A stretch of DNA of 38,082 nt from Sphingobacterium litopenaei (GTDB taxonomy: Bacteria > Bacteroidota > Bacteroidia > Sphingobacteriales > Sphingobacteriaceae), in assembly GCF_014692495.1 (NCBI RefSeq), contig NZ_JACOIJ010000033.1:1-38082 (forward strand). The letters are read 5' to 3'. The translations under genes were made by a program, and so were the position numbers. The notes beneath the pieces were generated by a model that did no database searches, was not told where the DNA came from, and was given only the letters and a program-made list of their open reading frames with translations. Shown one piece after another: positions 6,664 through 16,169 of this stretch (its first letter is position 1; each line of letters starts with the position of its first letter).

Positions 6664-9580
6664 TTAATGCGTTATATAATACCTCTACGGGATGGAGGGC
6701 AGTTTCTTTTGTGCCATCGTGAATTTGGTGGCGACAACTTCCACCGGTAGCGACAACAATTGCTTTAGTTTCCTTGGCTCTAACTTTTGGAAATAGGACC
6801 AATTCTCCAATTTGCATGGAGATATCGTAATGTTCTTTTTCATACCCAAAAGCCCCAGCCATACCACAGCAACCCGAAGGAATTATCTCTACTTCATTTC
6901 CCGCGGGAAATGACAATAAATTAGCTGTACATTTCTGCAGTTTCCAAGCTTTTTGCTGACAATGGGTATGTAATAATATATTCTGATTTAGCTTAGTAAA
7001 AGATTCTTTCTTAATATTACCCTTTTGAATTTCCTTCCAAAGAAATTCTTCCATCACCATAGCAAATGCCCCAATACGCTGTGCCTCCTCTTCTAATTCC
7101 TCATCTACCAAATCCACATATTCATCCCGAAAACACAAAATTGCCGAAGGCTCAACACCGACTAAAGCTATTTCGTCTGTAAGACGGGGAGCAAATGTTT
7201 TGACATTTTTATTCGCTAATTTGCGAGCGTCTCGTAGCATACCTTTGGATATTAATGCTCTTCCGCTAAAAGGATGATCAATTACCAACACTTCATAACC
7301 TAAAGCTTCCAACAACAAGATAGCTTTTTTGCCCAAGTCTACATCGTTGAAATTTGTAAATTCATCACAAAAGAAATACACTTCCTTTATCGGTCTTCTA
7401 TCTGTCCAAAGTGGTTTTTCGCGTTCTAAAAACCATTTTCTAAGCGATTTTTTTGCTATCGCCGGAATGGTTCTTCGGTAATCAAAACCAACAATGTCTT
7501 TTACAATTTTGCTTATTACTGAGTTGGAAGTTATCCAATTATAGACTCCCGGAATATAAGACATCAATGCTGTCAGCTGATCTACCTGACCAACCATGCG
7601 CGTACGTAGCGGAAGCCCGTTTGCATCGTGGTAAGCCTGCAAAAAGTCAGCTTTGACTTTCGCCATATCGACACTCGACGGACACTCTATTTTACATCCT
7701 TTACAGCTCAGACACAGATCCATGACCTCTTTGATTTCTGGATGATCAAAGGGATTTTTTTTATGGGAATTGGTTAGAAACTCCCGCAAGATATTCGCTC
7801 GAGCACGTGTTGTATCATGTTCATTACGCGTTGCCATATAAGAAGGGCACATTGTTCCTTTGGACAATTCTGTCTTACGACAGTCCCCAGATCCATTACA
7901 TTGTTCTACGTGCTGCAGTATATTCTGTCCTTTATAACGAAATGTAGAATTAATGTTTCTAGGGGAAGCATCAGGCGAATAGCGTAAGAATGTATTCATT
8001 GCAGGAGTATCCACGATTTTTCCTGGATTAAAAATTCCATTTGGATCCCAAGTAGTTTTTATCTGCTTAAGCAATTGGTAATTGTGTTCTCCAATCATGT
8101 AAGCAATGAATTCCCCACGTAGACGGCCGTCACCATGCTCACCACTCAGCGAACCTTTGTACTTTTTAACCAACTTCGCTATTTCAAATGCTATATCACG
8201 AAATAACTGGTTTCCCTCTTGAGTTTTTAGGTTGATAATAGGTCGTAAATGTAGTTCACCAGTTGCTGCATGCGCATAATGCACCGAATACAGATTATAC
8301 TTCGAAAGAATCTGATTAAATTCTGCGATATACGCGGGTAAATCTTCTACATCGACAGCGGTATCCTCAATTACTGCAACTGGCTTTTCATCTGATGGCG
8401 TATTGCTCAACAATCCAAGCCCTGCTTTACGCAAATCCCAAACCTTCTTTTTATCTGCGCCAACAATTAAGGGGAAATAATAACCATACCCCGATGCACG
8501 CATATCTTTCTCAACAGCTTCAACTTTCTCCAGAATATCAGCCTCATTCTCGCCATCGTATTCTACAATCAGAATAGCTTTTGGATTTCCTTTGACAAAG
8601 AAACGATTTTGCTGTTGCTCTAAATTATTTTCAGTACAAGCCAAAATATAATCGTCCATCAACTCGCTTACCAAAGGTTTATGCTTCAAAGCAATTAGAT
8701 TCGCTCGCAAAGCATCATCCAGAGACGCAAAATGAACACAAAGCAAGCCTGTTGGCTTCTTGGAAAGCTGATTAACGTGAAGTTTTATCGAAGTAATAAA
8801 TAAAAGTGTGCCTTCCGATCCACAGATTAATTTAGAAAAATTGAATTTTTCACTACCTGATGTAAAAGGATCAGTTTCCAAAAGCATATCAATTGCATAG
8901 CCTGTGTTGCGACGCTCAACTGATTTCTTTGGAAACTCCCGACGAATTTCTTCCTGATTACGATAATCACTCAAAACAGATCGTATTTGCGCATACACTT
9001 TACCTTCTAAGGTTGGAAGTTCACATTTAGCTAGAAATTCATCGAAAGTCAAATCCGAAAAAATAACTTTCGAACCATCAGACAAATAGCCTTCTACTTC
9101 CAAAGTATGCTCTCTGGTACTTTTATAAACCAAAGAATTGGAGCCGCAAGAATTATTTCCAACCATTCCGCCAATCATGGCACGATTTGCCGTAGAAGTT
9201 TCGGGGCCGAAATACAATTCATAAGGACGTAAAAACATATTCAGTTCATCACGAATTACTCCAGGCTGTACACGTACCCATTGCTCCTCTTTATTGACTT
9301 CCAATATTTGGGTAAAATGTTTTGAAACATCCACTACAATACCGTTTCCAACAACTTGACCCGCAAGTGAAGTACCAGCAGTACGAGGAATTAAGGAAGT
9401 TTTATTTTCTAGCGCAAAAGTGATTAATAGCTGAATATCCGCTTCCGTTTTTGGAATGGCAACAGCCAAAGGTATTTCTCTATACGCAGAAGCATCTGTT
9501 GCATACAACAAACGCATTTTTGTATCGAAAAAAAGATCGCCCGAAAGCGATTCCTTTAATACCTGCAACTTTTCTTCCAC
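6656..9580 (-). CDS. YdiJ-like FAD/Fe-S D-2-hydroxyacid dehydrogenase (probable D-2-hydroxyglutarate dehydrogenase)
   Basis: A 974-aa flavo-iron-sulfur protein close in length and layout to E. coli YdiJ (about 1018 aa). The N-terminal FAD-binding PCMH domain contains RTAGTSLAGQVVG, followed by a FAD-linked oxidase C-terminal domain (about 280-530, with SGEHGDGR). Next come Cys-rich segments CNGSGDC (about 559-565) and the ferredoxin-like CLSCKGCKIEC (about 622-632). A C-terminal CCG domain carries THCQQKAW and SGCCGMAGAFG near residue 900. The family oxidises D-2-hydroxyacids, passing electrons to a quinone or another acceptor. It begins one base after the HglS-like gene, whose product would be D-2-hydroxyglutarate; this neighbourhood favours D-2-hydroxyglutarate over D-lactate or glycolate. 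No signal or membrane segment is seen. Confidence 0.85.
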   Translation of the reverse strand: MEEKLQVLKESLSGDLFFDTKMRLLYATDASAYREIPLAVAIPKTEADIQLLITFALENKTSLIPRTAGTSLAGQVVGNGIVVDVSKHFTQILEVNKEEQWVRVQPGVIRDELNMFLRPYELYFGPETSTANRAMIGGMVGNNSCGSNSLVYKSTREHTLEVEGYLSDGSKVIFSDLTFDEFLAKCELPTLEGKVYAQIRSVLSDYRNQEEIRREFPKKSVERRNTGYAIDMLLETDPFTSGSEKFNFSKLICGSEGTLLFITSIKLHVNQLSKKPTGLLCVHFASLDDALRANLIALKHKPLVSELMDDYILACTENNLEQQQNRFFVKGNPKAILIVEYDGENEADILEKVEAVEKDMRASGYGYYFPLIVGADKKKVWDLRKAGLGLLSNTPSDEKPVAVIEDTAVDVEDLPAYIAEFNQILSKYNLYSVHYAHAATGELHLRPIINLKTQEGNQLFRDIAFEIAKLVKKYKGSLSGEHGDGRLRGEFIAYMIGEHNYQLLKQIKTTWDPNGIFNPGKIVDTPAMNTFLRYSPDASPRNINSTFRYKGQNILQHVEQCNGSGDCRKTELSKGTMCPSYMATRNEHDTTRARANILREFLTNSHKKNPFDHPEIKEVMDLCLSCKGCKIECPSSVDMAKVKADFLQAYHDANGLPLRTRMVGQVDQLTALMSYIPGVYNWITSNSVISKIVKDIVGFDYRRTIPAIAKKSLRKWFLEREKPLWTDRRPIKEVYFFCDEFTNFNDVDLGKKAILLLEALGYEVLVIDHPFSGRALISKGMLRDARKLANKNVKTFAPRLTDEIALVGVEPSAILCFRDEYVDLVDEELEEEAQRIGAFAMVMEEFLWKEIQKGNIKKESFTKLNQNILLHTHCQQKAWKLQKCTANLLSFPAGNEVEIIPSGCCGMAGAFGYEKEHYDISMQIGELVLFPKVRAKETKAIVVATGGSCRHQIHDGTKETALHPVEVLYNALKQ

Positions 9581-9581
9581 C

Positions 9582-10490
9582 TTACGAACCTTTTATTTGT
9601 GTGGTATATGTACTTTCAAAAATCTTGTCTGCATTATTGGTTTCAAAACCATCACGACGATGTTTTGGACGGAGTTCTTCTTTGGGTAGGTGCGCAAATT
9701 CGGGCAACACCGAGCGTTCTGCAAATTCTACATAACTTCCCGCTATTTTTAGGGTCTTACCATCGGAAAAAGTAGCGTCATATAAAGCCGAAACAGTACT
9801 ACTTTGACGCAACAACTTGTCATCACTCGTCTTGATTACACCACCCGAATTATTCAATTTTACCCCGATACTTAGTAAGAAATCATTGAATTCTTCTAAG
9901 GTATTATAACCATCCTTCAACTCATGAATACTTATAGTATAGTGATTCAAATAATAGCGATTGTAAATCACCCAAGCCGCATATTCACTTTCATTCAGTA
10001 AAGTTTGGTATTCTTCGGAAGTAGGTAAGCCCCATAGAGGTTTTTGCAAAAATGCAGCAGCTTCCTGTCCATTACTTAAATCTAAATCATCCACAGGATC
10101 CGAAGTAATAGGTGATGTATATTTATAAATAATATCTTGTGCTGCTTGACTTAGCTCTTTGACACGCAATTCTGAAACGAAAATACGAGGATAGCCCTCT
10201 GCAGGTGGCGAAAACCAATACGCGTCCAATTTTTTACCTTCGAAATAATAATAATCTCGTTTCACATAACCATAGGCTTTAAAAATCTTTTCAAAAGAAG
10301 CGATACCAAGATTTGGAATCCCCAACGTTCGAAAAGCAATATGGTCATTGACAATATCATCTTGGGATTGAACGACACCTTTATCCAATAGGGCTTTTGA
10401 GATTTTATCTACATCCGCAACATTTTTACGATAATGCTCGAATAAATCATTCAAAACAATATCTAAAGGATTATTTTCTTCAAAATGCAT
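9582..10490 (-). CDS. hglS: DUF1338 protein, HglS-like 2-oxoadipate dioxygenase/decarboxylase
   Basis: A 302-aa cytoplasmic DUF1338 protein. The HglS/YdcJ family converts 2-oxoadipate and O2 to D-2-hydroxyglutarate and CO2, using a non-haem iron held by two His and one Glu. Candidate ligands here are His50 in NDHIAFRT, His183 in LNHYTISIH and Glu256 in GSYVEFAER. Arg54 sits four residues after the first His, the same spacing as the substrate-binding Arg in the Pseudomonas enzyme. It is shorter than that enzyme (over 400 aa), consistent with the compact members of the family. It lies directly upstream of the YdiJ-like gene with a one-base gap, so translational coupling is likely. Whether 2-oxoadipate arises from lysine in this organism is unknown. 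Confidence 0.8.
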   Translation of the reverse strand: MHFEENNPLDIVLNDLFEHYRKNVADVDKISKALLDKGVVQSQDDIVNDHIAFRTLGIPNLGIASFEKIFKAYGYVKRDYYYFEGKKLDAYWFSPPAEGYPRIFVSELRVKELSQAAQDIIYKYTSPITSDPVDDLDLSNGQEAAAFLQKPLWGLPTSEEYQTLLNESEYAAWVIYNRYYLNHYTISIHELKDGYNTLEEFNDFLLSIGVKLNNSGGVIKTSDDKLLRQSSTVSALYDATFSDGKTLKIAGSYVEFAERSVLPEFAHLPKEELRPKHRRDGFETNNADKIFESTYTTQIKGS

Positions 10491-10622
10491 GGCACCAAAA
10501 TTTAGCGTTTATATTAAGGTAAATTTAATAAAAACATTTTGATATTCGTACGGACTAAATATAAAAAAAGAGAATATTATTCGGGTTAATTCGCAATTGT
10601 AAAAATTTAATTCACTAAAAAT

Positions 10623-11417
10623 TTATAGTTCGTCCTTCAAGAGTTCTTCTAATTCTTCAGCGCTAAGATTCATATTTATATTTCCATCTTTTGCAAAAGA
10701 AATCTCGCCAGTCTCTTCCGAAACGATAACAGCAACAGCTTCCGAGACTTCGGTAACACCGATGGCTGCGCGATGACGCAAACCAAACTGAGGAGGTAAA
10801 TCTTCACTATCCGACAATGGAAGCACACAACTAGCTGTCATTACCCGAAAATCTACAATCACAACAGCCCCATCATGCAAAGGACTATTCTTGAAAAATA
10901 TACTTTCTAATAAGCGTTTGGATAAAGGCGCATCAATATATTCTCCACTAGATTGGTAATATTCTTCATCAAAATATCTAGAAAACACAAGCAATGCTCC
11001 TGTCTTCGCTTTAGACATACTTCGACAAGCGTCTACTATGATCTTTATCTGCTCAGAATGATCTTCATTTGTTTTGCCTTTATTAGCAATGAAATTCAGG
11101 AAAAACTTTTTTCGTCGCAACGAAATATTCTTCCCAATATGAAGTAAAAAACGACGAATTTCCTGTTGAAACACGACGATAAGCGCAATAGAACCTACGG
11201 AAATAAAGCCTCCAAAAATCTCAGTCAACAGGCGCATTTCCAACTGCTTCACGACCAAATATATACCGTAAAACAAACCTACCCCCAACAAAATATTTAC
11301 AGCAATAGTCCCTTTGATCAGACTATAGACATAATATATAATCACAGCGACCAACAGGATATCAATAATATCCAGTAACCGAAATCCTTCTAATATATTG
11401 AAACTTAATCCATCCAT
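10623..11417 (-). CDS. cdaA: Diadenylate cyclase CdaA (c-di-AMP synthase)
   Basis: The frame is open to an ATG at 11465, but the internal ATG at 11417 (MDGLSFNILEGF) matches where family members begin, giving 264 aa. Three N-terminal transmembrane helices (about 15-85) precede a DAC (DisA_N) domain. The catalytic motifs are DGA, in SPLHDGAVVI, and RHR, in GLRHRAAIG. It condenses two ATP into c-di-AMP at the inner membrane. In many Bacteroidota it follows folP; here it is divergent from pdxJ, with 94 bp between start codons. It is upstream of hglS on the same strand after a 132-bp gap with no clear promoter, so read-through into hglS is possible. Confidence 0.92.
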   Translation of the reverse strand: MDGLSFNILEGFRLLDIIDILLVAVIIYYVYSLIKGTIAVNILLGVGLFYGIYLVVKQLEMRLLTEIFGGFISVGSIALIVVFQQEIRRFLLHIGKNISLRRKKFFLNFIANKGKTNEDHSEQIKIIVDACRSMSKAKTGALLVFSRYFDEEYYQSSGEYIDAPLSKRLLESIFFKNSPLHDGAVVIVDFRVMTASCVLPLSDSEDLPPQFGLRHRAAIGVTEVSEAVAVIVSEETGEISFAKDGNINMNLSAEELEELLKDEL

Positions 11418-11484
11418 TTCTATGCAATTTAAAAAAATTATAGCAGGATTTATTCCTCCAATCATCCAAATGATAAACTTTCTT

Positions 11485-11493
11485 TACCTTTGT
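11485..11493 (+). promoter_or_regulatory. -7 promoter element for pdxJ
   Basis: TACCTTTGT at 11485-11493 matches TAnnTTTGY and lies 18 bp before the pdxJ start. No good -33 TTTG is seen at the expected distance, so only the -7 element is claimed. Confidence 0.45.
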
Positions 11494-11511
11494 GGTTTAA
11501 TCTGTTAAACT

Positions 11512-12231
11512 ATGACAAGACTTTCCGTAAATATTAATAAAATTGCCACGCTGCGTAACTCACGTGGAGGAAATGTACCCAACTTAGTAGCCGCTGCCTT
11601 AGCCTGCGAGCGTTTTGGGGCAGAAGGAATCACAGTCCACCCACGCCCAGATGAGCGCCATATTCGTTATCAAGATGTATACGATCTGAAAGCAGAAATA
11701 AAAACGGAATTTAATATTGAAGGAAATTGTCTAGAGCAAAAATTTGTGGATTTAGTATTAGCAAATAAACCTGCTCAAGTCACTTTGGTTCCTGATGCTT
11801 TAGGTCAACTAACTTCTAACCATGGTTGGGACACGATTAAAAACAAAGTGTACCTGCAAGAGATGGTTAAAGTGTTCAAGGATGCTGGAATTCGTGTGTC
11901 CATTTTCGTGGATCCTATAGAAGAAATGATCGAAGCTGCAGCTGAAACAGGTACAGATCGTGTTGAATTATATACGGAGGCTTATGCCGCAGAATTTGGT
12001 TTTGACAAAGAGAAAGCAATTGAGCCTTATTTCAAAGCGGCATTAAAGGCAAGAGAAGTAGGCTTAGGATTAAATGCTGGACATGATTTAGATTTGAATA
12101 ATTTAGCCTATTTTAATCAGCATATCCCAGGATTATTGGAAGTAAGTATTGGCCATGCTTTGATTTCTGATGCTTTGTATTTAGGTTTAGAAGAAACCAT
12201 CAAGCGCTATTTAGCTGCATTAAAAGCTTAA
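11512..12231 (+). CDS. pdxJ: Pyridoxine 5'-phosphate synthase PdxJ
   Basis: A 239-aa TIM-barrel enzyme of vitamin B6 synthesis (DXP-dependent route). It condenses 1-deoxyxylulose 5-phosphate with 3-amino-2-oxopropyl phosphate to give pyridoxine 5'-phosphate in the cytoplasm. Hallmarks are [15 protein letters not shown] near the N-terminus, [13 protein letters not shown] (39-51) with the active-site His/Arg cluster, and the C-terminal GLNAGHDL and SIGHALI. Length matches the family (about 240). It is monocistronic: it has its own -7 element and a strong terminator, and is divergent from cdaA. Confidence 0.96.
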   Translation: MTRLSVNINKIATLRNSRGGNVPNLVAAALACERFGAEGITVHPRPDERHIRYQDVYDLKAEIKTEFNIEGNCLEQKFVDLVLANKPAQVTLVPDALGQLTSNHGWDTIKNKVYLQEMVKVFKDAGIRVSIFVDPIEEMIEAAAETGTDRVELYTEAYAAEFGFDKEKAIEPYFKAALKAREVGLGLNAGHDLDLNNLAYFNQHIPGLLEVSIGHALISDALYLGLEETIKRYLAALKA

Positions 12232-12243
12232 AATAATGTTTAT

Positions 12244-12290
12244 AAAAAAAGGAAAGTCGGATTGAATATCAATCAGACTTTCCTTTTTTT
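12244..12290. terminator. Bidirectional terminator between pdxJ and lepB
   Basis: AAAAAAAGGAAAGTC (12244-12258) pairs with GACTTTCCTTTTTTT, starting at 12275. An inner ATTGA/TCAAT extension (12261-12273) lengthens the stem. A and T runs on both sides serve the convergent pdxJ (+) and lepB (-) genes. Confidence 0.9.
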
Positions 12291-12304
12291 TATTTAATTA
12301 GGTC

Positions 12305-13714
12305 TTACTTAATACCTTTAAAAATTCTATTCCAACGAATCTTCGACAAGAAGGAACCGTCCTTATCCCAACTCAACCATGTAAATAAGGCTTTACCCAC
12401 AATGTGATCTTCTGGCACAAATCCAAACGCACGCGCATCAGACGAATTGTCTCGATTATCTCCCATCATCCAATAATAGTTCATTTTGACCGTATATGTA
12501 GAAGTTTTCGTACCATTGATATATATACCATCATTACGAACTTCTAAGGTATTGCCTTCATAAATACTTATAATCTTTTCATAGATAGCAAGATTATCTG
12601 CATTAAGTTCGACTACCTCGCCTTTCTTAGGGACTTTTAACGGTCCAAAATTATGGAAATTCCATTCATAATGGTTCGTATGTGGAAATGCAGAAGAATT
12701 ATTATCATAATTTTCTACTTTCACAACATTGGACCAACTTTTTACTTCTTCAACTTCTTCTTTCGTAATGTGCAAAACATATGGTTCTCCGAAAATATTA
12801 CCAAATTCATCCTTCTCAAATTCCATACGCTTATCAATAAGTTTCTGTGGATTTAAGCCAGAACCATCTGTATAAATTAAATAAGCATGTTGGACATCAT
12901 CCGAGTCATAACCCACCCCATTATTGACATACAAAACACCTTTACGCATTTCGACTACATCTCCAGGAATTCCTACAGCACGTTTGATATAGTTTTCTCT
13001 TTTATCCACTGGTCTAAAAGTTTCCTCTGGGAAATTAAAAACCACTACGTCGTTACGTTCAATATTTTGAAAACCTGGCAATCTTTTATATGGTATGTGG
13101 ATTAATTCAGAATAAGCTTTACCACCTGTAATTGGCATCGTGTGATGTGCAAAAGGAAATGCTATTGGCGTATTTGGAATACGTGGACCATAGTTTAATT
13201 TACTTACGAACAAGAAATCTCCTACTAATAATCTTCTTTCCATCGATCCTGTAGGAATCATATACGCTTCTATCAAGAAACCGCGAATCAAGGAGGCTGC
13301 TACTGTCGCAAAAATGATTGCGTCAACCCATTCACGACCTACTGATTTTTTATAGGGATATTTTTTCTTGAATTCTTCTGTAGCAGATTGACCTCTATAT
13401 TTTACATTTGCATCCTTACCCCACATAGGCAATACGATGAAAGGAACTAATACAGCAGCTGCAGTTTCCCAAAAACGTTGTTTTCCGAATGATTTAAGAA
13501 AATCTAAATACAGACTATAAAAGATAAATATATTGACAATTGGGACTAATAATAAAGCAACCCACCATGCAGGTCTGCCTATCAATTGTGTCATTACATA
13601 TTCGCGATAGAAAGGAATAATAGCTTCCCAGCCTTGTTTGCCAGCCTTTTTAAACAGCAAAAATAATCCGTAAAGGGAAATTACTGTTAAGACTCCAAAA
13701 ATAATATACCACAT
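12305..13714 (-). CDS. lepB: Signal peptidase I with N-terminal DUF5684-like membrane module
   Basis: A 469-aa inner-membrane protease that removes signal peptides from exported proteins. The peptidase part begins near residue 130. The catalytic Ser157 is in PTGSMERRLLVGD and the general-base Lys244 in NYIKRAVGIPGDVVEM. The late signature MMGDNRDNSSDARAFG is also present. The N-terminal 100 residues form an extra hydrophobic module with two or three helices (1-20, 52-70, 83-98) plus GWEAIIPFYREYVM, as in DUF5684 proteins. This makes it longer than the E. coli enzyme (324 aa). It is last in the parA-parB-DUF5683-dapB-lepB run, 46 bp after dapB. Confidence 0.93.
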   Translation of the reverse strand: MWYIIFGVLTVISLYGLFLLFKKAGKQGWEAIIPFYREYVMTQLIGRPAWWVALLLVPIVNIFIFYSLYLDFLKSFGKQRFWETAAAVLVPFIVLPMWGKDANVKYRGQSATEEFKKKYPYKKSVGREWVDAIIFATVAASLIRGFLIEAYMIPTGSMERRLLVGDFLFVSKLNYGPRIPNTPIAFPFAHHTMPITGGKAYSELIHIPYKRLPGFQNIERNDVVVFNFPEETFRPVDKRENYIKRAVGIPGDVVEMRKGVLYVNNGVGYDSDDVQHAYLIYTDGSGLNPQKLIDKRMEFEKDEFGNIFGEPYVLHITKEEVEEVKSWSNVVKVENYDNNSSAFPHTNHYEWNFHNFGPLKVPKKGEVVELNADNLAIYEKIISIYEGNTLEVRNDGIYINGTKTSTYTVKMNYYWMMGDNRDNSSDARAFGFVPEDHIVGKALFTWLSWDKDGSFLSKIRWNRIFKGIK

Positions 13715-13760
13715 ATTTTATATTTTACATAGAAACCCACTAGGTAGAAGGTATTCGAGT

Positions 13761-14504
13761 TTATTTATTAAAATCAAAAATTTCTGTTACCTGATAAAAA
13801 CCTTTTTTACCATACAACCATTCTGCAGCAACAACCGCTCCTAAGGCAAATCCATCACGATTGTGTGCTGTATGCTTGAACTCAATCTGATCAACTTCAG
13901 AACTATACAATACTGTATGCGTACCCGGAACCTCCTCAATACGTAAACTTTCAATTAAAAGCTCATTAGGTTGATTAACCACTTCTTCATCCGAGCCAAC
14001 AACTTGATTAACCCAAGTCTTTTTCACGTCACTGTTATCGATAATTCCTTCGGCAATAGTAATTGCAGTACCACTAGGTGCATCCAATTTATGGATGTGA
14101 TGAATTTCTTCCACCTGTACGTCATATTGTTGGTAAGGACTAACGGCTTTAGCCAGTAACCTGTTAATATGAAAAAAGATGTTCACACCAATACTGAAAT
14201 TAGAACCATACAACAAAGATTGATTAGCCTCCAAACACGTTTCTTTTACTTCTTGCAAATGTTCATACCAGCCTGTAGTACCAACTACCAAAGGCAAATC
14301 TGCTTCGAAACACAAACTTATATTAGCTAAAGCTGCATCTGGAGTACTGAAATCAATAGCAATATCCGCATCAGCTAAATCTTCCGCTGTAATAGATTCT
14401 CTATTGTGTGCATCAACTATCAACGCTATTTCATGGCCTCTTTTAAGTGCAAATTTTTCAATTAGCTGCCCCATTTTGCCATAACCTAGTATAACGATTT
14501 TCAT
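13761..14504 (-). CDS. dapB: 4-hydroxy-tetrahydrodipicolinate reductase DapB
   Basis: A 247-aa cytoplasmic enzyme of the diaminopimelate/lysine pathway. It reduces 4-hydroxy-tetrahydrodipicolinate with NAD(P)H. The Rossmann motif is GYGKMG (7-12), the nucleotide-contact segment is VVGTTGW (73-79), and the family signature is EEIHHIHKLDAPSGTA (132-147), holding the catalytic His and Lys. Length is typical for short bacterial DapB. It starts 13 bp after the DUF5683 gene and supplies precursors for the peptide part of peptidoglycan. Confidence 0.96.
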   Translation of the reverse strand: MKIVILGYGKMGQLIEKFALKRGHEIALIVDAHNRESITAEDLADADIAIDFSTPDAALANISLCFEADLPLVVGTTGWYEHLQEVKETCLEANQSLLYGSNFSIGVNIFFHINRLLAKAVSPYQQYDVQVEEIHHIHKLDAPSGTAITIAEGIIDNSDVKKTWVNQVVGSDEEVVNQPNELLIESLRIEEVPGTHTVLYSSEVDQIEFKHTAHNRDGFALGAVVAAEWLYGKKGFYQVTEIFDFNK

Positions 14505-14517
14505 ATTTAAGGTTTAT

Positions 14518-15255
14518 CTATTTAAAATTAAACGTCAACTTCACCCCAGGGGTAAACTGACGGCCAAAGTTCATATTATATGCCAAAGCAGATGTTGGTA
14601 ATAAGGTTGGAGTAATCTTGAATCCCAAATCATCTCCTATATTGTAGCGGAAACGCAACATAGAATCAACATATGCCTCCAATACATTTAATCCCCACCA
14701 TCCAGCAGTGACCAAAATAGTCATATCACGATAGCGACGATAGTTATCTTTTGCTCGAATCAAACCATCCAAACTCTGATATCCTTCCAAATCTGGATCT
14801 CCTGTAGCTCCATTATTATCAATTCGGTAGGCTGCTTCCTTTACAAATTTTTGATAATGCCAGTTCCAAAAATCAAAAGTTAAATATCCTGTCAAAAGGC
14901 CACCATAAATAATTGGCAATTTAATCCAAACATATTTACCCCCGTTTGTGATCTGCCCCCAGCCTGGTGCAAGTAAAGATCTTTTCCATGCTACAGTAGA
15001 CAACTGTTCTATTGCTAGACGTGTGGAATCTTTTAAGATATCTTTATAATAATATTTCTCGCGTTCTTTCTCCGCCCTTTCCCTTGCTTTCCGCTCCTCA
15101 CGAGTTTCTTTCTTTTTGACTGTATCCTGAACAGCTTTTACACTATCCAATGCATTTGCAGTGGTATCTAAAGCGACTTTCTTAGTTGAATCAACTTGCG
15201 AATAGCCTCTAAAAGTGCACAGTAAAAAGAAAATTAAGACTAAATATTTCGGCAT
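14518..15255 (-). CDS. DUF5683 domain-containing membrane-associated protein
   Basis: The chosen ATG (15253-15255) overlaps the parB stop as TAATG; a second ATG two codons upstream (15261) is possible. The 245-aa product has a signal peptide (1-20, ending GYSQ). A charged coiled-coil-like stretch rich in Lys, Arg and Glu follows at about 48-75. The DUF5683 core contains SLLAPGWGQITNGG and a hydrophobic helix near 115-130. Function is unknown. Its fixed position between parB and dapB in Bacteroidota suggests an envelope or cell-cycle role, but that is inference from context. Confidence 0.85.
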   Translation of the reverse strand: MPKYLVLIFFLLCTFRGYSQVDSTKKVALDTTANALDSVKAVQDTVKKKETREERKARERAEKEREKYYYKDILKDSTRLAIEQLSTVAWKRSLLAPGWGQITNGGKYVWIKLPIIYGGLLTGYLTFDFWNWHYQKFVKEAAYRIDNNGATGDPDLEGYQSLDGLIRAKDNYRRYRDMTILVTAGWWGLNVLEAYVDSMLRFRYNIGDDLGFKITPTLLPTSALAYNMNFGRQFTPGVKLTFNFK

Positions 15256-16169
15256 TACCAATCTAACAATTCTAAAATACGGCTCAAATCATCTTCCGAC
15301 TCAAAAGGAATTTCAATAGCTCCTTTTCCACGAGAATTTTTCAAATTCAAACGTACACGCGTCGAAAATTTCGAGGCTAAATCATCTTCAATTTTTTGAT
15401 ATTGAAAATCCAATTGCTTTCCTACCCCTTTACCCTTTTTAGGCTTAAGTTGCTCTTGAATATTACGGACTAAGATTTCGGCCATACGTACAGAAAGATC
15501 TTTATCAATAATCTCCTGATATACAAAAAGCTGTTTGTCAATATCACCTACATTAATCAAAGCACGTGCGTGCCCCATTGATATTACACCATCACGAATA
15601 CCTGCTTGTATCACTGGTGGTAATTTCAATAGGCGTAAGTAATTAGTCACTGTAGAACGGTTTTTAGAAACACGGTCTCCCAATTCCTCTTGCTTTAAAT
15701 TACACTCCTCTATCATGCGTTGAAAACTCAAAGCTACCTCGATAGCATTTAAATTTTCACGTTGAATATTTTCAATCAATGCCATTTCCAACATCTGTTG
15801 GTCATTAGCAGTACGTACGTAAGCTGGAATTTCTGTTATTCCTGCTAAAATAGATGCGCGTAAACGACGCTCACCTGAGATGAGTTGGTATTGATTTTTA
15901 CTAACCTGTCTTACTGTAATCGGCTGAATCAAGCCTTGCAACACGATAGATTCGGAAAGCTCTTTCAAAGCAGCTTCATCAAAATCTGTACGCGGTTGAA
16001 ATGGGTTGACAGCAATTTGTTCTATTTTAATAAAATTAATACTGCCTGCCGAAGGTGCTGCTGTGTCACCAATCTCGCCTTTGGTAGTACTAGGAGATAC
16101 TTTCAAATCATCCTGCAATAGCGCACCAAGTCCTTTTCCTAATCCTGTTTTACGTTGTAATGCTGCCAT
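15255..16169 (-). CDS. parB: Chromosome-partitioning protein ParB
   Basis: A 304-aa ParB/Spo0J family DNA-binding CTP switch. The N-terminal TGLGKGLGALL motif is typical of chromosomal ParB. The CTPase/ParB-N core includes NPFQPRTDFDEAALKELS and the GERRLRAS box (GxRRxxA). A helix-turn-helix follows, with KQEELGDRVSKNRSTVTNYLRLL. A basic linker and C-terminal dimerisation domain complete it. It binds centromere-like parS sites with ParA to segregate origins. The start codon overlaps the parA stop (TAATG), and its own stop overlaps the DUF5683 start. No convincing parS site was seen in the window. Confidence 0.96.
   Translation of the reverse strand: MAALQRKTGLGKGLGALLQDDLKVSPSTTKGEIGDTAAPSAGSINFIKIEQIAVNPFQPRTDFDEAALKELSESIVLQGLIQPITVRQVSKNQYQLISGERRLRASILAGITEIPAYVRTANDQQMLEMALIENIQRENLNAIEVALSFQRMIEECNLKQEELGDRVSKNRSTVTNYLRLLKLPPVIQAGIRDGVISMGHARALINVGDIDKQLFVYQEIIDKDLSVRMAEILVRNIQEQLKPKKGKGVGKQLDFQYQKIEDDLASKFSTRVRLNLKNSRGKGAIEIPFESEDDLSRILELLDW

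Noticed and set aside
9451..9735. 94-aa and 77-aa plus-strand ORFs across the hglS-dehydrogenase junction
   Set aside because: Antisense to two strongly supported genes with a one-base gap; no recognisable protein features.
11418..11465. Longer start for cdaA
   Set aside because: The added 16 residues do not resemble the family N-terminus, while the ATG at 11417 does.
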